From Clostridium sp. Ade.TY (GTDB lineage: Bacteria > Bacillota > Clostridia > Clostridiales > Clostridiaceae), in the NCBI RefSeq assembly GCF_000498355.1, contig NZ_AVSV01000003.1, positions 372,001-436,000 on the forward strand: DNA of 64,000 nucleotides. Reading direction: 5' to 3'. Positions 53,685 to 59,638 of this stretch are shown piece by piece (the first letter of the stretch is position 1; each line of letters starts with the position of its first letter). Both the position numbers and the translations under genes were made by a program. The notes under the pieces are model-generated. The model did no database searches. It was not told the origin of the DNA and was given only the letters and a program-made list of their open reading frames with translations.

Positions 53685-54163
53685 AGAATGAAGGAAAAAG
53701 ATTTGAGGAAGATTTTAAAAAATCAATTCCAGAAAAGTATTTTATATATAGATTCAAAGATGGTACAGCTAATTTTAAAGGCACTAAAAATGAGAATGTA
53801 AGATTTCAAGCACATAATATTTGTGATTTTCAAGTATTTGCAGAGAATAAATTATTTTTATTAGAACTTAAGAGCTATAACGGGGTAAGTATTCCTTTAA
53901 GTGGGATAAGAAAGACACAATTAGAAGAGATGTTAAAGGCAAGTAACTATAAAAACATAGAACCATATTTTATGTTTAATTTTAGGCCATTACAGAAGAT
54001 TTATACTGTTAAGGTAGAAAATGTACAAGAGTTCGTAACAAAGGCAGAGAGAAAGAGTATTCCAGTTAAATGGTGTATAGAAAATGGAATAGAAATTGAA
54101 GGAGTTAAAAAGAAAGTTAGATTTAGATATGAGTTAGAAAGATTTTTTTTATTAAGTAAATAA
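53681..54163 (+). CDS. RecU-like Holliday junction resolvase
   Basis: This 160-residue nuclease of the RecU/PD-(D/E)xK type would resolve branched DNA during phage replication and packaging. NEGKRFEEDFKKSI, the Asp of NICDFQVF (about residue 50) and the LLELKSYNG motif (about 59-67) form the active site; RKTQLEEM follows. The start is TTG 53681 with AGGTG eight nt upstream, overlapping the previous stop. It resembles phage RecU forms that are shorter than host RecU. Confidence 0.82.
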   Translation: MKNEGKRFEEDFKKSIPEKYFIYRFKDGTANFKGTKNENVRFQAHNICDFQVFAENKLFLLELKSYNGVSIPLSGIRKTQLEEMLKASNYKNIEPYFMFNFRPLQKIYTVKVENVQEFVTKAERKSIPVKWCIENGIEIEGVKKKVRFRYELERFFLLSK

Positions 54164-54275
54164 TTTAATGAAAAAATATTGTTATTTTACATGGTTTAAG
54201 ATAATACATAATATAGAGAAATTAAAATTTGTATAATCAAATTAAATTTTATGAATTAAAGTAGTTCTTTAAAAA

Positions 54276-54304
54276 TTGAATATAAAAGTGTTTAGCATTA
54301 TAAT
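54276..54304 (+). promoter_or_regulatory. Promoter of the inserted membrane-protein gene (moron)
   Basis: TTGAAT (54276-54281), a 17-bp spacer and a perfect TATAAT (54299-54304) precede the start codon by about 30 nt. Confidence 0.65.
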
Positions 54305-54335
54305 ATTAGTATATTTTGTAAAATGGAGAGTTAAT

Positions 54336-55091
54336 ATGGAAATATTTAAATGGCTTAAAAACGAAGTTAGGAATATTAATAATATATTAGATTTAGGAAT
54401 ATTAATTAGTATTAGTATAGGTTTTGCTTATATCATGATATTTTTCTTAAAGTATGGATATATGAATACTCTAGGGATACCATTAAAAATGATATTTAAT
54501 ATTGTGGATTTTAAAATTATGGATTTTATATTAGTTTATTTTTTACTTTCAGTGTTTCTAATTTTGTTTTATATAATAAATAAAATTAAAACAAAGAAAA
54601 TAATAATGTTTTTAATTTCAGTTTTTTTTATTAGTGTTATTTCATGTGTTTGTGAGCAATTAGATATATTTTTTATATATCTTCAAGGTATATCTATGAG
54701 CTTATTTTTGTTGATTATACTTATAAAAGTTATATATATTTTAAATAAAAAGCATTTAGAGGATGGACGAAAAATTCTAAATAAAATATTTAATGATAAG
54801 AAACATATTCCTAAAATTATTATAAGCATATTTGAAATAAATATTATCTTATTAGGAATAGCACTTATATTTATTGGATTTGGATCTACATTAGCTATAT
54901 TTCCAGGTGATAAACAAGAGATTGATAATAAGGTTATATTAGTTTCATCTAATGATGGTTATTTGACATCTAATATTATATCAATAAAAGATAATATAAT
55001 ACAATTTGATAAAAATGAATTTGAATTAATTTCTAGAGATAGTGATAATATAAAAATTAAAAATATAAAAGATAGTAAGTTTAAAATATAA
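54336..55091 (+). CDS. Membrane protein of unknown function, probable moron
   Basis: I do not recognise this 251-residue protein. Five hydrophobic helices are visible at about residues 20-42, 50-70, 75-120 (two) and 160-185, followed by an extracytoplasmic or cytoplasmic beta-rich C-terminus (about 190-251). ATG 54336 has GGAGAG upstream; a longer frame without ribosome site is rejected. The gene is even more AT-rich than its neighbours and has its own promoter and terminator, so it can be expressed from the silent prophage. Superinfection exclusion or phage defence is a reasonable but unproven guess. Confidence 0.7.
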   Translation: MEIFKWLKNEVRNINNILDLGILISISIGFAYIMIFFLKYGYMNTLGIPLKMIFNIVDFKIMDFILVYFLLSVFLILFYIINKIKTKKIIMFLISVFFISVISCVCEQLDIFFIYLQGISMSLFLLIILIKVIYILNKKHLEDGRKILNKIFNDKKHIPKIIISIFEINIILLGIALIFIGFGSTLAIFPGDKQEIDNKVILVSSNDGYLTSNIISIKDNIIQFDKNEFELISRDSDNIKIKNIKDSKFKI

Positions 55092-55126
55092 AAACACTAT
55101 AATATAAAAATATTATAGTGTTTTTT
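55091..55126 (+). terminator. Terminator of the moron
   Basis: A 14-bp perfect stem (AAAACACTATAATA and complement) is followed by six T. Confidence 0.85.
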
Positions 55127-55149
55127 AGGTTTAAGAAGTAGGTGATTAA

Positions 55150-55623
55150 ATGATAGATAAGAATATATTCAGAAAAACAGAAGCAATACTTTATAGTTAT
55201 CCACAACTAGAAGCAGAAATAAGATGCTTAGAATTAGAAATAAATAATATAAAGAATAATTATGAAGGTTGTGGAGCTATAGGATATGAAGAAAGAACAC
55301 AAGCAACTAATAAATTTAATAGTGCAGTAGAGAATGAAGTAATAAATAAAGAAAAAGAAATAAGAAGATTATCAATAGAATTAAATAATAAGAAAACACT
55401 TAAGGATCAAATAGATAGTACAGTAGAAAGAATGAATGATAGTGAGAGAAAGTTAATAGAGTTTAAATATACTAATAGAAATACTTTATCATGGAATCAA
55501 GTAGCATCTATTTTAGGATTTAATGTAGATTATGTAAGAAAAGAAATAAGGCATGATGCAATAACTAAATTAGGTAAAACTATATTTATAGATAGGTGTA
55601 AGCAAGAAAAATTTAGAATATAA
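55150..55623 (+). CDS. Sigma-like/ArpU-RinA-type late transcription regulator
   Basis: The 157-residue protein has a long N-terminal helical region (about 10-90) and a C-terminal sigma-70 region 4-like HTH: NDSERKLIEFKYTNRNTLSW, then QVASILGFNVDYVRKEI (about 115-140). Phage proteins of this shape (ArpU, RinA, YqaQ-like) switch on the late genes and occupy exactly this place, just before the packaging module. AAGTAGGTGATTAA precedes ATG 55150. Four regularly spaced repeats and an extended -10 promoter start right after its stop codon and are its probable target. Confidence 0.8.
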   Translation: MIDKNIFRKTEAILYSYPQLEAEIRCLELEINNIKNNYEGCGAIGYEERTQATNKFNSAVENEVINKEKEIRRLSIELNNKKTLKDQIDSTVERMNDSERKLIEFKYTNRNTLSWNQVASILGFNVDYVRKEIRHDAITKLGKTIFIDRCKQEKFRI

Positions 55624-55629
55624 AACACC

Positions 55630-55683
55630 CCCAATTTATACCCAATTTACCCCCAACAAATACCCAAAATGTTGTGCTAGAAT
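55630..55683 (+). promoter_or_regulatory. Putative activator-dependent late promoter with four phased CCCAA boxes
   Basis: CCCAA occurs at 55630, 55641, 55652 and 55663, each exactly 11 bp apart; the first and third are extended to CCCCCAA. An extended -10 element TG-C-TAGAAT lies at 55675-55683, with no -35 consensus at the expected position. C-runs are rare in this DNA. The arrangement suggests an activator bound on one face of the helix, most likely the late regulator encoded just upstream. Confidence 0.5.
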
Positions 55684-55744
55684 ATAGATGTGGACAGGTT
55701 GAAGAATCAGTTCATTGCGTGAAGCCTCCTTGTTTTTATATTAG

Positions 55745-55764
55745 GCAGGGATTAAGTTCCCTGC
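55745..55764 (+). other. Hairpin 1 (7-bp stem, TTAAGT loop)
   Basis: GCAGGGA-TTAAGT-TCCCTGC ends five nt before the tRNA-like element. It has the same loop and size as hairpin 2, with three compensatory pair changes in the stem. Confidence 0.75.
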
Positions 55765-55769
55765 AACGT

Positions 55770-55822
55770 GGAAGGTCATTAGTAGGAAATGCTTAAAGAA
55801 GGTTCGAGTCCTTTACCTTCCT
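55770..55822 (+). ncRNA. tRNA-like element lacking an anticodon arm
   Basis: The 5' strand GGAAGGT (55770-55776) pairs with ACCTTCC (55815-55821) as a 7-bp acceptor stem. Directly before the 3' strand is a perfect T-arm, GAAGG-TTCGAGT-CCTTT (55798-55814), with the canonical TTCRANT loop. A 4-bp D-arm-like hairpin CATT-AGTAGGA-AATG (55777-55791) contains GG. Only six nt (CTTAAA) lie where the anticodon and variable arms should be. It cannot decode; it may be a processing signal, a decoy or a decayed tRNA. No CCA follows. Confidence 0.6.
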
Positions 55823-55853
55823 CTCATAAATTTCAATACCCTTTTAACCCATA

Positions 55854-55873
55854 GGTAGGATTAAGTTCCTACC
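55854..55873 (+). other. Hairpin 2 (7-bp stem, TTAAGT loop)
   Basis: GGTAGGA-TTAAGT-TCCTACC ends five nt before tRNA-Asn, exactly as hairpin 1 does before the tRNA-like element. Confidence 0.75.
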
Positions 55874-55878
55874 ATTAA

Positions 55879-55954
55879 GGAGATATAGCTCAGTTGGTAG
55901 AGCGATAGGCTGTTAACCTATGTGGCGAGAGTTCAAGTCTCTCTATCTCCTCCA
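55879..55954 (+). tRNA. tRNA-Asn(GTT), phage-encoded, with unusual U73
   Basis: The complete cloverleaf folds by eye: acceptor GGAGATA/TATCTCC, D arm GCTC/GAGC with AGTTGGTA loop, anticodon arm ATAGG-CTGTTAA-CCTAT (anticodon GTT), variable GTGGC, T arm GAGAG-TTCAAGT-CTCTC, and encoded CCA. Position 73 is T and the first pair is G1-C72. Bacterial tRNA-Asn normally has G73 (E. coli: U1-A72), so charging may be weak or altered. It probably supplements AAC/AAU decoding during lytic growth. Confidence 0.93.
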
Positions 55955-55965
55955 ATCTAGTCGAA

Positions 55966-56032
55966 TTACCTCGGCTATCTTAGAGAAAAACTAAGGATAG
56001 GTTTGTTACAGTTCCTCAATACTGTTAGGTAA
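55966..56032 (+). other. Three-way RNA junction downstream of tRNA-Asn
   Basis: P1 TTACCT (55966-55971) pairs with AGGTAA (56027-56032). It encloses P2 CTATCTTAG (55975-55983)/CTAAGGATAG (55991-56000, one bulged G) and P3 ACAGT/ACTGT (56008-56025). Confidence 0.5.
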
Positions 56033-56081
56033 AAAATAAAGACTACTGATAGGGATTACAAGTGCTATTAGTAAGTTTACT

Positions 56082-56115
56082 AAAGAATCTAGTTTAGTCT
56101 AGGTTCTTTTTTTAA
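56082..56115 (+). terminator. Terminator at the end of the structured RNA tract
   Basis: AGAATCTAG pairs with CTAGGTTCT (one T-G pair) and is followed by a run of eight T. Confidence 0.8.
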
Positions 56116-56118
56116 TTA

Positions 56119-56151
56119 TTGTTATGGTTAAGGTGTGTAAATATATTAACC
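56119..56151 (+). promoter_or_regulatory. Promoter with inverted repeat before the methyltransferase gene
   Basis: TTGTTA (56119-56124), a 17-bp spacer and TATATT (56142-56147) form a promoter. GGTTAA (56126-56131) and TTAACC (56146-56151) are inverted copies embracing the spacer and -10, so a repressor could act here. Confidence 0.45.
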
Positions 56152-56181
56152 CAAATAATAATTAAAGGAGAAATTAATTTG

Positions 56182-57192
56182 ATGAAAGTTTTAAGTTTAT
56201 TTAGTGGTATAGGAGCTTTTGAAAGAGCGATTTTTAACAAAAATATTGATTATGAAATAATAAATTATTGTGAAAAAGATAAATATGCAAGTTATGCATA
56301 TAGCATATTACATAATATTTCAGAAGAAAAAAATCTAGGAGATATTGTAGAAGCTAAAGGCAAATATGCAGATCTTATAACATATGGATTTCCATGCGTA
56401 GATATTAGTTTAGCAGGAAGTTGTAAAGGAATAATAAAAGGTGAAACTAAAAGTGGATTACTTTTTGAAGCATTAAGAATAATAGAAGAAAGTAAGCCTA
56501 AGGTTGCTATTGCTGAGAATGTAAAAAACTTAGTTAGTAAGATGTTTATAGATGATTTTAATAACTTAATAAAAGAATTAGATAGATTAGGATATAACTC
56601 TTATTGGAAAGTATTAAATGGAATAAATTATAATTCAGCACATTCTAGAGAAAGAATTTTCATTGTTAGTATAAGAAAAGATGTAGATAAAAGGAATTTT
56701 AAATTTAAAGAAGGTACTGATAATTTAGTAACTTTACAGAGTATAACTGAAAAATCAATACAAGAAAAATATTATTGTAAAGATAATGAGTATATTAAAG
56801 AATTTACTAACAATGTTCATAAAAGAATAAATAACTTTAAGGAGCCAAGTAAATATGGACTTATTAAAGTTGGAGATATTAATAATCCAAAATTAAGACA
56901 GATGAATAAGAGAGTATTTTCTGAACTTGGTGCAAGTCCTACTCTTGTAACTGGAGCTGATAGTATTCCTAAAATAGTTCAATGTAGAGTTAGAAGATTA
57001 ACTCCGTTAGAATGTTGGCGTTTAGTTGGATTTAATGATTCTGATTATTGGAAGGTTAGAAAAGCTTTAGAGGATAAATTCTATTATGGCAAAGACATGA
57101 CAGATACACAAATGTATAAAATGGCTGGTAATAGTATAGTCATCAAGGTTGCAGAAAGTATAATAGAAAGTTTAAGAAATATATTGTATTGA
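56182..57192 (+). CDS. DNA cytosine-5 methyltransferase (solitary)
   Basis: This enzyme methylates cytosine at C5 in a specific DNA sequence. Motif I is SLFSGIGAFERAIF, motif IV TYGFPCVDISLAG with the catalytic Cys, motif VI IAENVKNLV, motif VIII AHSRERIFIVSI and motif X MAGNSIVIKV. A target-recognition region lies at about residues 180-290. It has 336 residues and all motifs, so it should be active. No restriction enzyme gene is adjacent, so it probably protects phage DNA from host restriction. AAAGGAG precedes TTG 56179/ATG 56182. It has its own promoter and terminator. Confidence 0.92.
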   Translation: MKVLSLFSGIGAFERAIFNKNIDYEIINYCEKDKYASYAYSILHNISEEKNLGDIVEAKGKYADLITYGFPCVDISLAGSCKGIIKGETKSGLLFEALRIIEESKPKVAIAENVKNLVSKMFIDDFNNLIKELDRLGYNSYWKVLNGINYNSAHSRERIFIVSIRKDVDKRNFKFKEGTDNLVTLQSITEKSIQEKYYCKDNEYIKEFTNNVHKRINNFKEPSKYGLIKVGDINNPKLRQMNKRVFSELGASPTLVTGADSIPKIVQCRVRRLTPLECWRLVGFNDSDYWKVRKALEDKFYYGKDMTDTQMYKMAGNSIVIKVAESIIESLRNILY

Positions 57193-57216
57193 TTTGATAG
57201 TCAATATACTTTTTTA
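57187..57216 (+). terminator. Probable terminator of the methyltransferase gene
   Basis: TATTGA pairs with TCAATA across an eight-nt loop, followed by TACTTTTTTAT; the stem is short. Confidence 0.4.
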
Positions 57217-57243
57217 TAAAATATATATAAAGGAGTGTTGAAA

Positions 57244-57528
57244 ATGAATAAGAAAAAAATAAGATATGCAATATTAAAAGAAATAGATTCTAGTAAATTT
57301 CCTATAACAGAAGAAATATTTGATGTAGAACAGGATATATTTGATAATCAGATTTGTTTTTTAGAAACAGAAGGATATATCTCGAACGTATATTATGATG
57401 AAGGTAGACCAAGATTATTTAAAGGAAATGTAGAGCTTACAGAAAAAGGTGAAAATTTCTTAAAAGAAAATAGTGCTTGGGCTAAGGCTTATAAAGGGTT
57501 AAAAGAAATTAAGTTTTGGATCAAATAG
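57244..57528 (+). CDS. YjcQ-like phage protein
   Basis: The 94-residue protein resembles the winged-helix YjcQ family: KIRYAILKEIDSSKFPITEE, FLETEGYISNVYYDEGRP and ELTEKGENFLKEN. Members occur in phages and defective prophages; a DNA-binding role is likely from the fold but unproven. ATG 57244 is eight nt behind AAAGGAG. A terminator follows directly. Confidence 0.7.
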   Translation: MNKKKIRYAILKEIDSSKFPITEEIFDVEQDIFDNQICFLETEGYISNVYYDEGRPRLFKGNVELTEKGENFLKENSAWAKAYKGLKEIKFWIK

Positions 57529-57533
57529 ATTTT

Positions 57534-57566
57534 AGAACTCTCGACATGAGGGTTCTTTTTATTTTA
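57534..57566 (+). terminator. Terminator after the YjcQ-like gene
   Basis: AGAACTCTC pairs with GAGGGTTCT (one T-G pair), loop GACAT, then TTTTTATTTT. Confidence 0.8.
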
Positions 57567-57582
57567 GAAAGAAGGTGAAATA

Positions 57583-57876
57583 ATGAATATACAAAGTAAA
57601 ATAAATAAGTTAATAAAAGGATTAAATATTTATGGATATATATACTTAGTGAATAGAGAACAATTTGTAAGCAAAAATACAGGAAATGTATGTACTGTAT
57701 ATAAGTTATTTCACTTAATGGATGTTGAAGATTATAACAATATGTATCCAGATGATAAGAAAGATCCTAATAAGTATTCTAAAGTTAAAGTAGAAATATT
57801 AAGTGATTTTAAACAACAAGAAATACTTTTAAAATTAGTTGAAATATATAAAGAAGTAGGTGGAGCAGATGGATAA
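57583..57876 (+). CDS. Hypothetical phage protein before terS
   Basis: I do not recognise this 97-residue soluble protein (INKLIKGLNIYGYIYLVNREQ near the start, HLMDVEDYNNMYPDDKKDPN in the middle). AAGAAGGTGAAATA precedes ATG 57583. Its end overlaps the terS start by 8 nt, so it belongs to the packaging operon and is translationally coupled to TerS. Confidence 0.65.
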   Translation: MNIQSKINKLIKGLNIYGYIYLVNREQFVSKNTGNVCTVYKLFHLMDVEDYNNMYPDDKKDPNKYSKVKVEILSDFKQQEILLKLVEIYKEVGGADG

Positions 57877-58294
57877 TAAGAAGCTTACACCAAAACAAAA
57901 AGCATTTGCAGATTATTATATTGAATTAGGGAATGCAACAGAAGCAGCAAGAAGGGCAGGATATAAAAAGCCTAATGTGCAAGGAAGTCAAAACTTAGAA
58001 AAACTTAGTGTTAAATCATATATAGAAGAAAGAATAAAAGTCTTAGATGAAAAGAGAATAGCAAAAGGTGAAGAAGTTCTCCAGTACCTCACAAAGGTTA
58101 TGAGAGGAGAAGAAAAAGACCAGTTTGGATTGGATGCATCTCTTCAAGATAGAACTAAAGCAGCAGAGCTATTAGGTAAAAGATATAGGTTATTTGTTGA
58201 TAAGATTGAGAATGATACAAACTTAAGTGTTAATTCAACAGCTAAATTAGATTCGATATTAGGACAACTAAAGGAAAGAAATAGAAATGAGTGA
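57869..58294 (+). CDS. terS: Terminase small subunit
   Basis: This protein binds phage DNA to start packaging. The N-terminal HTH block LTPKQKAFADYYIELGNATE followed by AARRAGYKKPNVQGSQNL is the Terminase_2 signature, and the C-terminal part is an oligomerising helix region. ATG 57869 has AGGTGG upstream; 141 residues. It overlaps the large subunit gene by 8 nt, the usual coupled order. Confidence 0.9.
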   Translation: MDNKKLTPKQKAFADYYIELGNATEAARRAGYKKPNVQGSQNLEKLSVKSYIEERIKVLDEKRIAKGEEVLQYLTKVMRGEEKDQFGLDASLQDRTKAAELLGKRYRLFVDKIENDTNLSVNSTAKLDSILGQLKERNRNE

Positions 58295-59636
58295 TGAATA
58301 TAAATTATCTGATAAATATTTAGATTTTTTAGAATATAGAGCACCAGTAGAAGCGCTAGAAGGAACAACAGCAGCAGGAAAAACAACAGTAGGAATACTT
58401 AAGTTTATGTTGATGGTTGCAGAATCTACTAAGAAAATGCATGTTATAGCAGCTAAAACGACTGGTGTTGCTGAAAAGAATATAATACAAAAAGAGTATG
58501 GAATTACTGATGTATTTGGTGATTTAGTTAGATATAACGGTAATGGAGATAAAGATAATAAAATACCTCATATAAGGTATAAAACTAATAATGGAGAAAA
58601 AATCATATATATTCTAGGTTATGATAACGTAGATAAATGGAAGATGGCTTTAGGTTCTCAATTTGGATGTGTACTTATAGATGAGGTTAATACAGCTAGT
58701 ATTGAGTTTGTAAGAGAAATATGTACTAGAAATGATTATCTTATGATGACACTTAATCCTGATGATCCTAATTTACCTATATATGATGAATTTATTAATT
58801 GTTGTAGACCATTAGAAAAATATAAGAGTGATGTTCCAAAAGAAATAATGGAACAATTAAAATCGGAACCAAAGCCTAATTGGACTTATTGGTTCTTTTC
58901 TTTTTATGATAATGCAAGTTTATCTGATGAAGATATAGAGAAGAAAAAGACAAGTGCTCCTAAAGGTACAAAGCTTTATAAGAATAAAATATTAGGTCTT
59001 AGAGGTAGAGCAACAGGACTTATATTCTCTAACTTTGAAAGAAAGAATAATGTTATATCTAAAGAAAAAGCTAAAGGAATGAAATTTGTTCAATTTACAG
59101 CAGGACTTGATACAGCATATTCACAGAATAGTCCAGATACATTTGCATTTACTTTCTTAGGTATTACAGATAAGAAAGAGTTATTAATGCTAGATGAAGA
59201 GGTATATAATAACAAAGATTTAGAAATACCTTTAGCACCTAGTGATATAGCCCCTAAGTTCTTTAAATTTTTAGAGAAGAATAGAAAGAACTGGGGATTT
59301 GCTAGAGATGTATTTATAGATTGTGCTGACCAAGCAACAATAACAGAGCTTAAGAAGTTTAAGAGAACTAATGCATGTATGTATAACTTTATTAACTCTT
59401 ATAAGAAAGTAACTATACTAGATAGAATACATTTAATGTTAGGTTGGATAAATGTTAATGGCAAAATATTTTATTATGTTGTAGATACTTGCAAAGAACA
59501 TATAAGAGAGTTGGGGTGTTATTCATGGAAAGAAGATAAATACGAGCCAGAAGATGTAAACGACCATACAATTAACTCTTGTCAGTATGCTTGGATACCA
59601 TTTAGGAAGATGATAGGAGACTATAAGGAGGAATAG
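58287..59636 (+). CDS. terL: Terminase large subunit
   Basis: This is the ATPase and nuclease motor of DNA packaging. Walker A is EGTTAAGKTTVG (about residues 24-35), Walker B is CVLIDEVNTA (about 132-141), and the RNase H-like nuclease domain has its acidic residues in AGLDTAYSQNSPDTFAF (about 272-288) and FIDCADQATI (about 349-358). The 449-residue length fits SPP1/phi-type TerL (Terminase_3/6 group). It is complete and in the normal order before the portal gene. Confidence 0.92.
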   Translation: MSDEYKLSDKYLDFLEYRAPVEALEGTTAAGKTTVGILKFMLMVAESTKKMHVIAAKTTGVAEKNIIQKEYGITDVFGDLVRYNGNGDKDNKIPHIRYKTNNGEKIIYILGYDNVDKWKMALGSQFGCVLIDEVNTASIEFVREICTRNDYLMMTLNPDDPNLPIYDEFINCCRPLEKYKSDVPKEIMEQLKSEPKPNWTYWFFSFYDNASLSDEDIEKKKTSAPKGTKLYKNKILGLRGRATGLIFSNFERKNNVISKEKAKGMKFVQFTAGLDTAYSQNSPDTFAFTFLGITDKKELLMLDEEVYNNKDLEIPLAPSDIAPKFFKFLEKNRKNWGFARDVFIDCADQATITELKKFKRTNACMYNFINSYKKVTILDRIHLMLGWINVNGKIFYYVVDTCKEHIRELGCYSWKEDKYEPEDVNDHTINSCQYAWIPFRKMIGDYKEE

Positions 59637-59638
59637 AA

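Larger units (their letters stand above)
55690..56115 (+). ncRNA. Gene-free structured tract with tRNA and tRNA-like units
   Basis: There is no plausible protein gene from 55624 to 56181. The tract contains, in order: small hairpins (for example TTCATTGCGTGAA at 55711-55723), hairpin 1, an anticodon-less tRNA-like element, hairpin 2, tRNA-Asn, a three-way junction, another hairpin (56042-56072) and a terminator. This is probably one transcript from the promoter ending at 55683. Its place near tRNA in a prophage recalls the large phage RNAs GOLLD and ROOL, but I cannot show homology. Confidence 0.45.

Noticed and set aside
55770-55822. Ordinary full-length tRNA with a mis-set 5' end
   Set aside because: The 3' acceptor strand ACCTTCC has only one fitting partner, GGAAGGT at 55770, leaving no room for an anticodon arm; no alternative 5' strand was found upstream.
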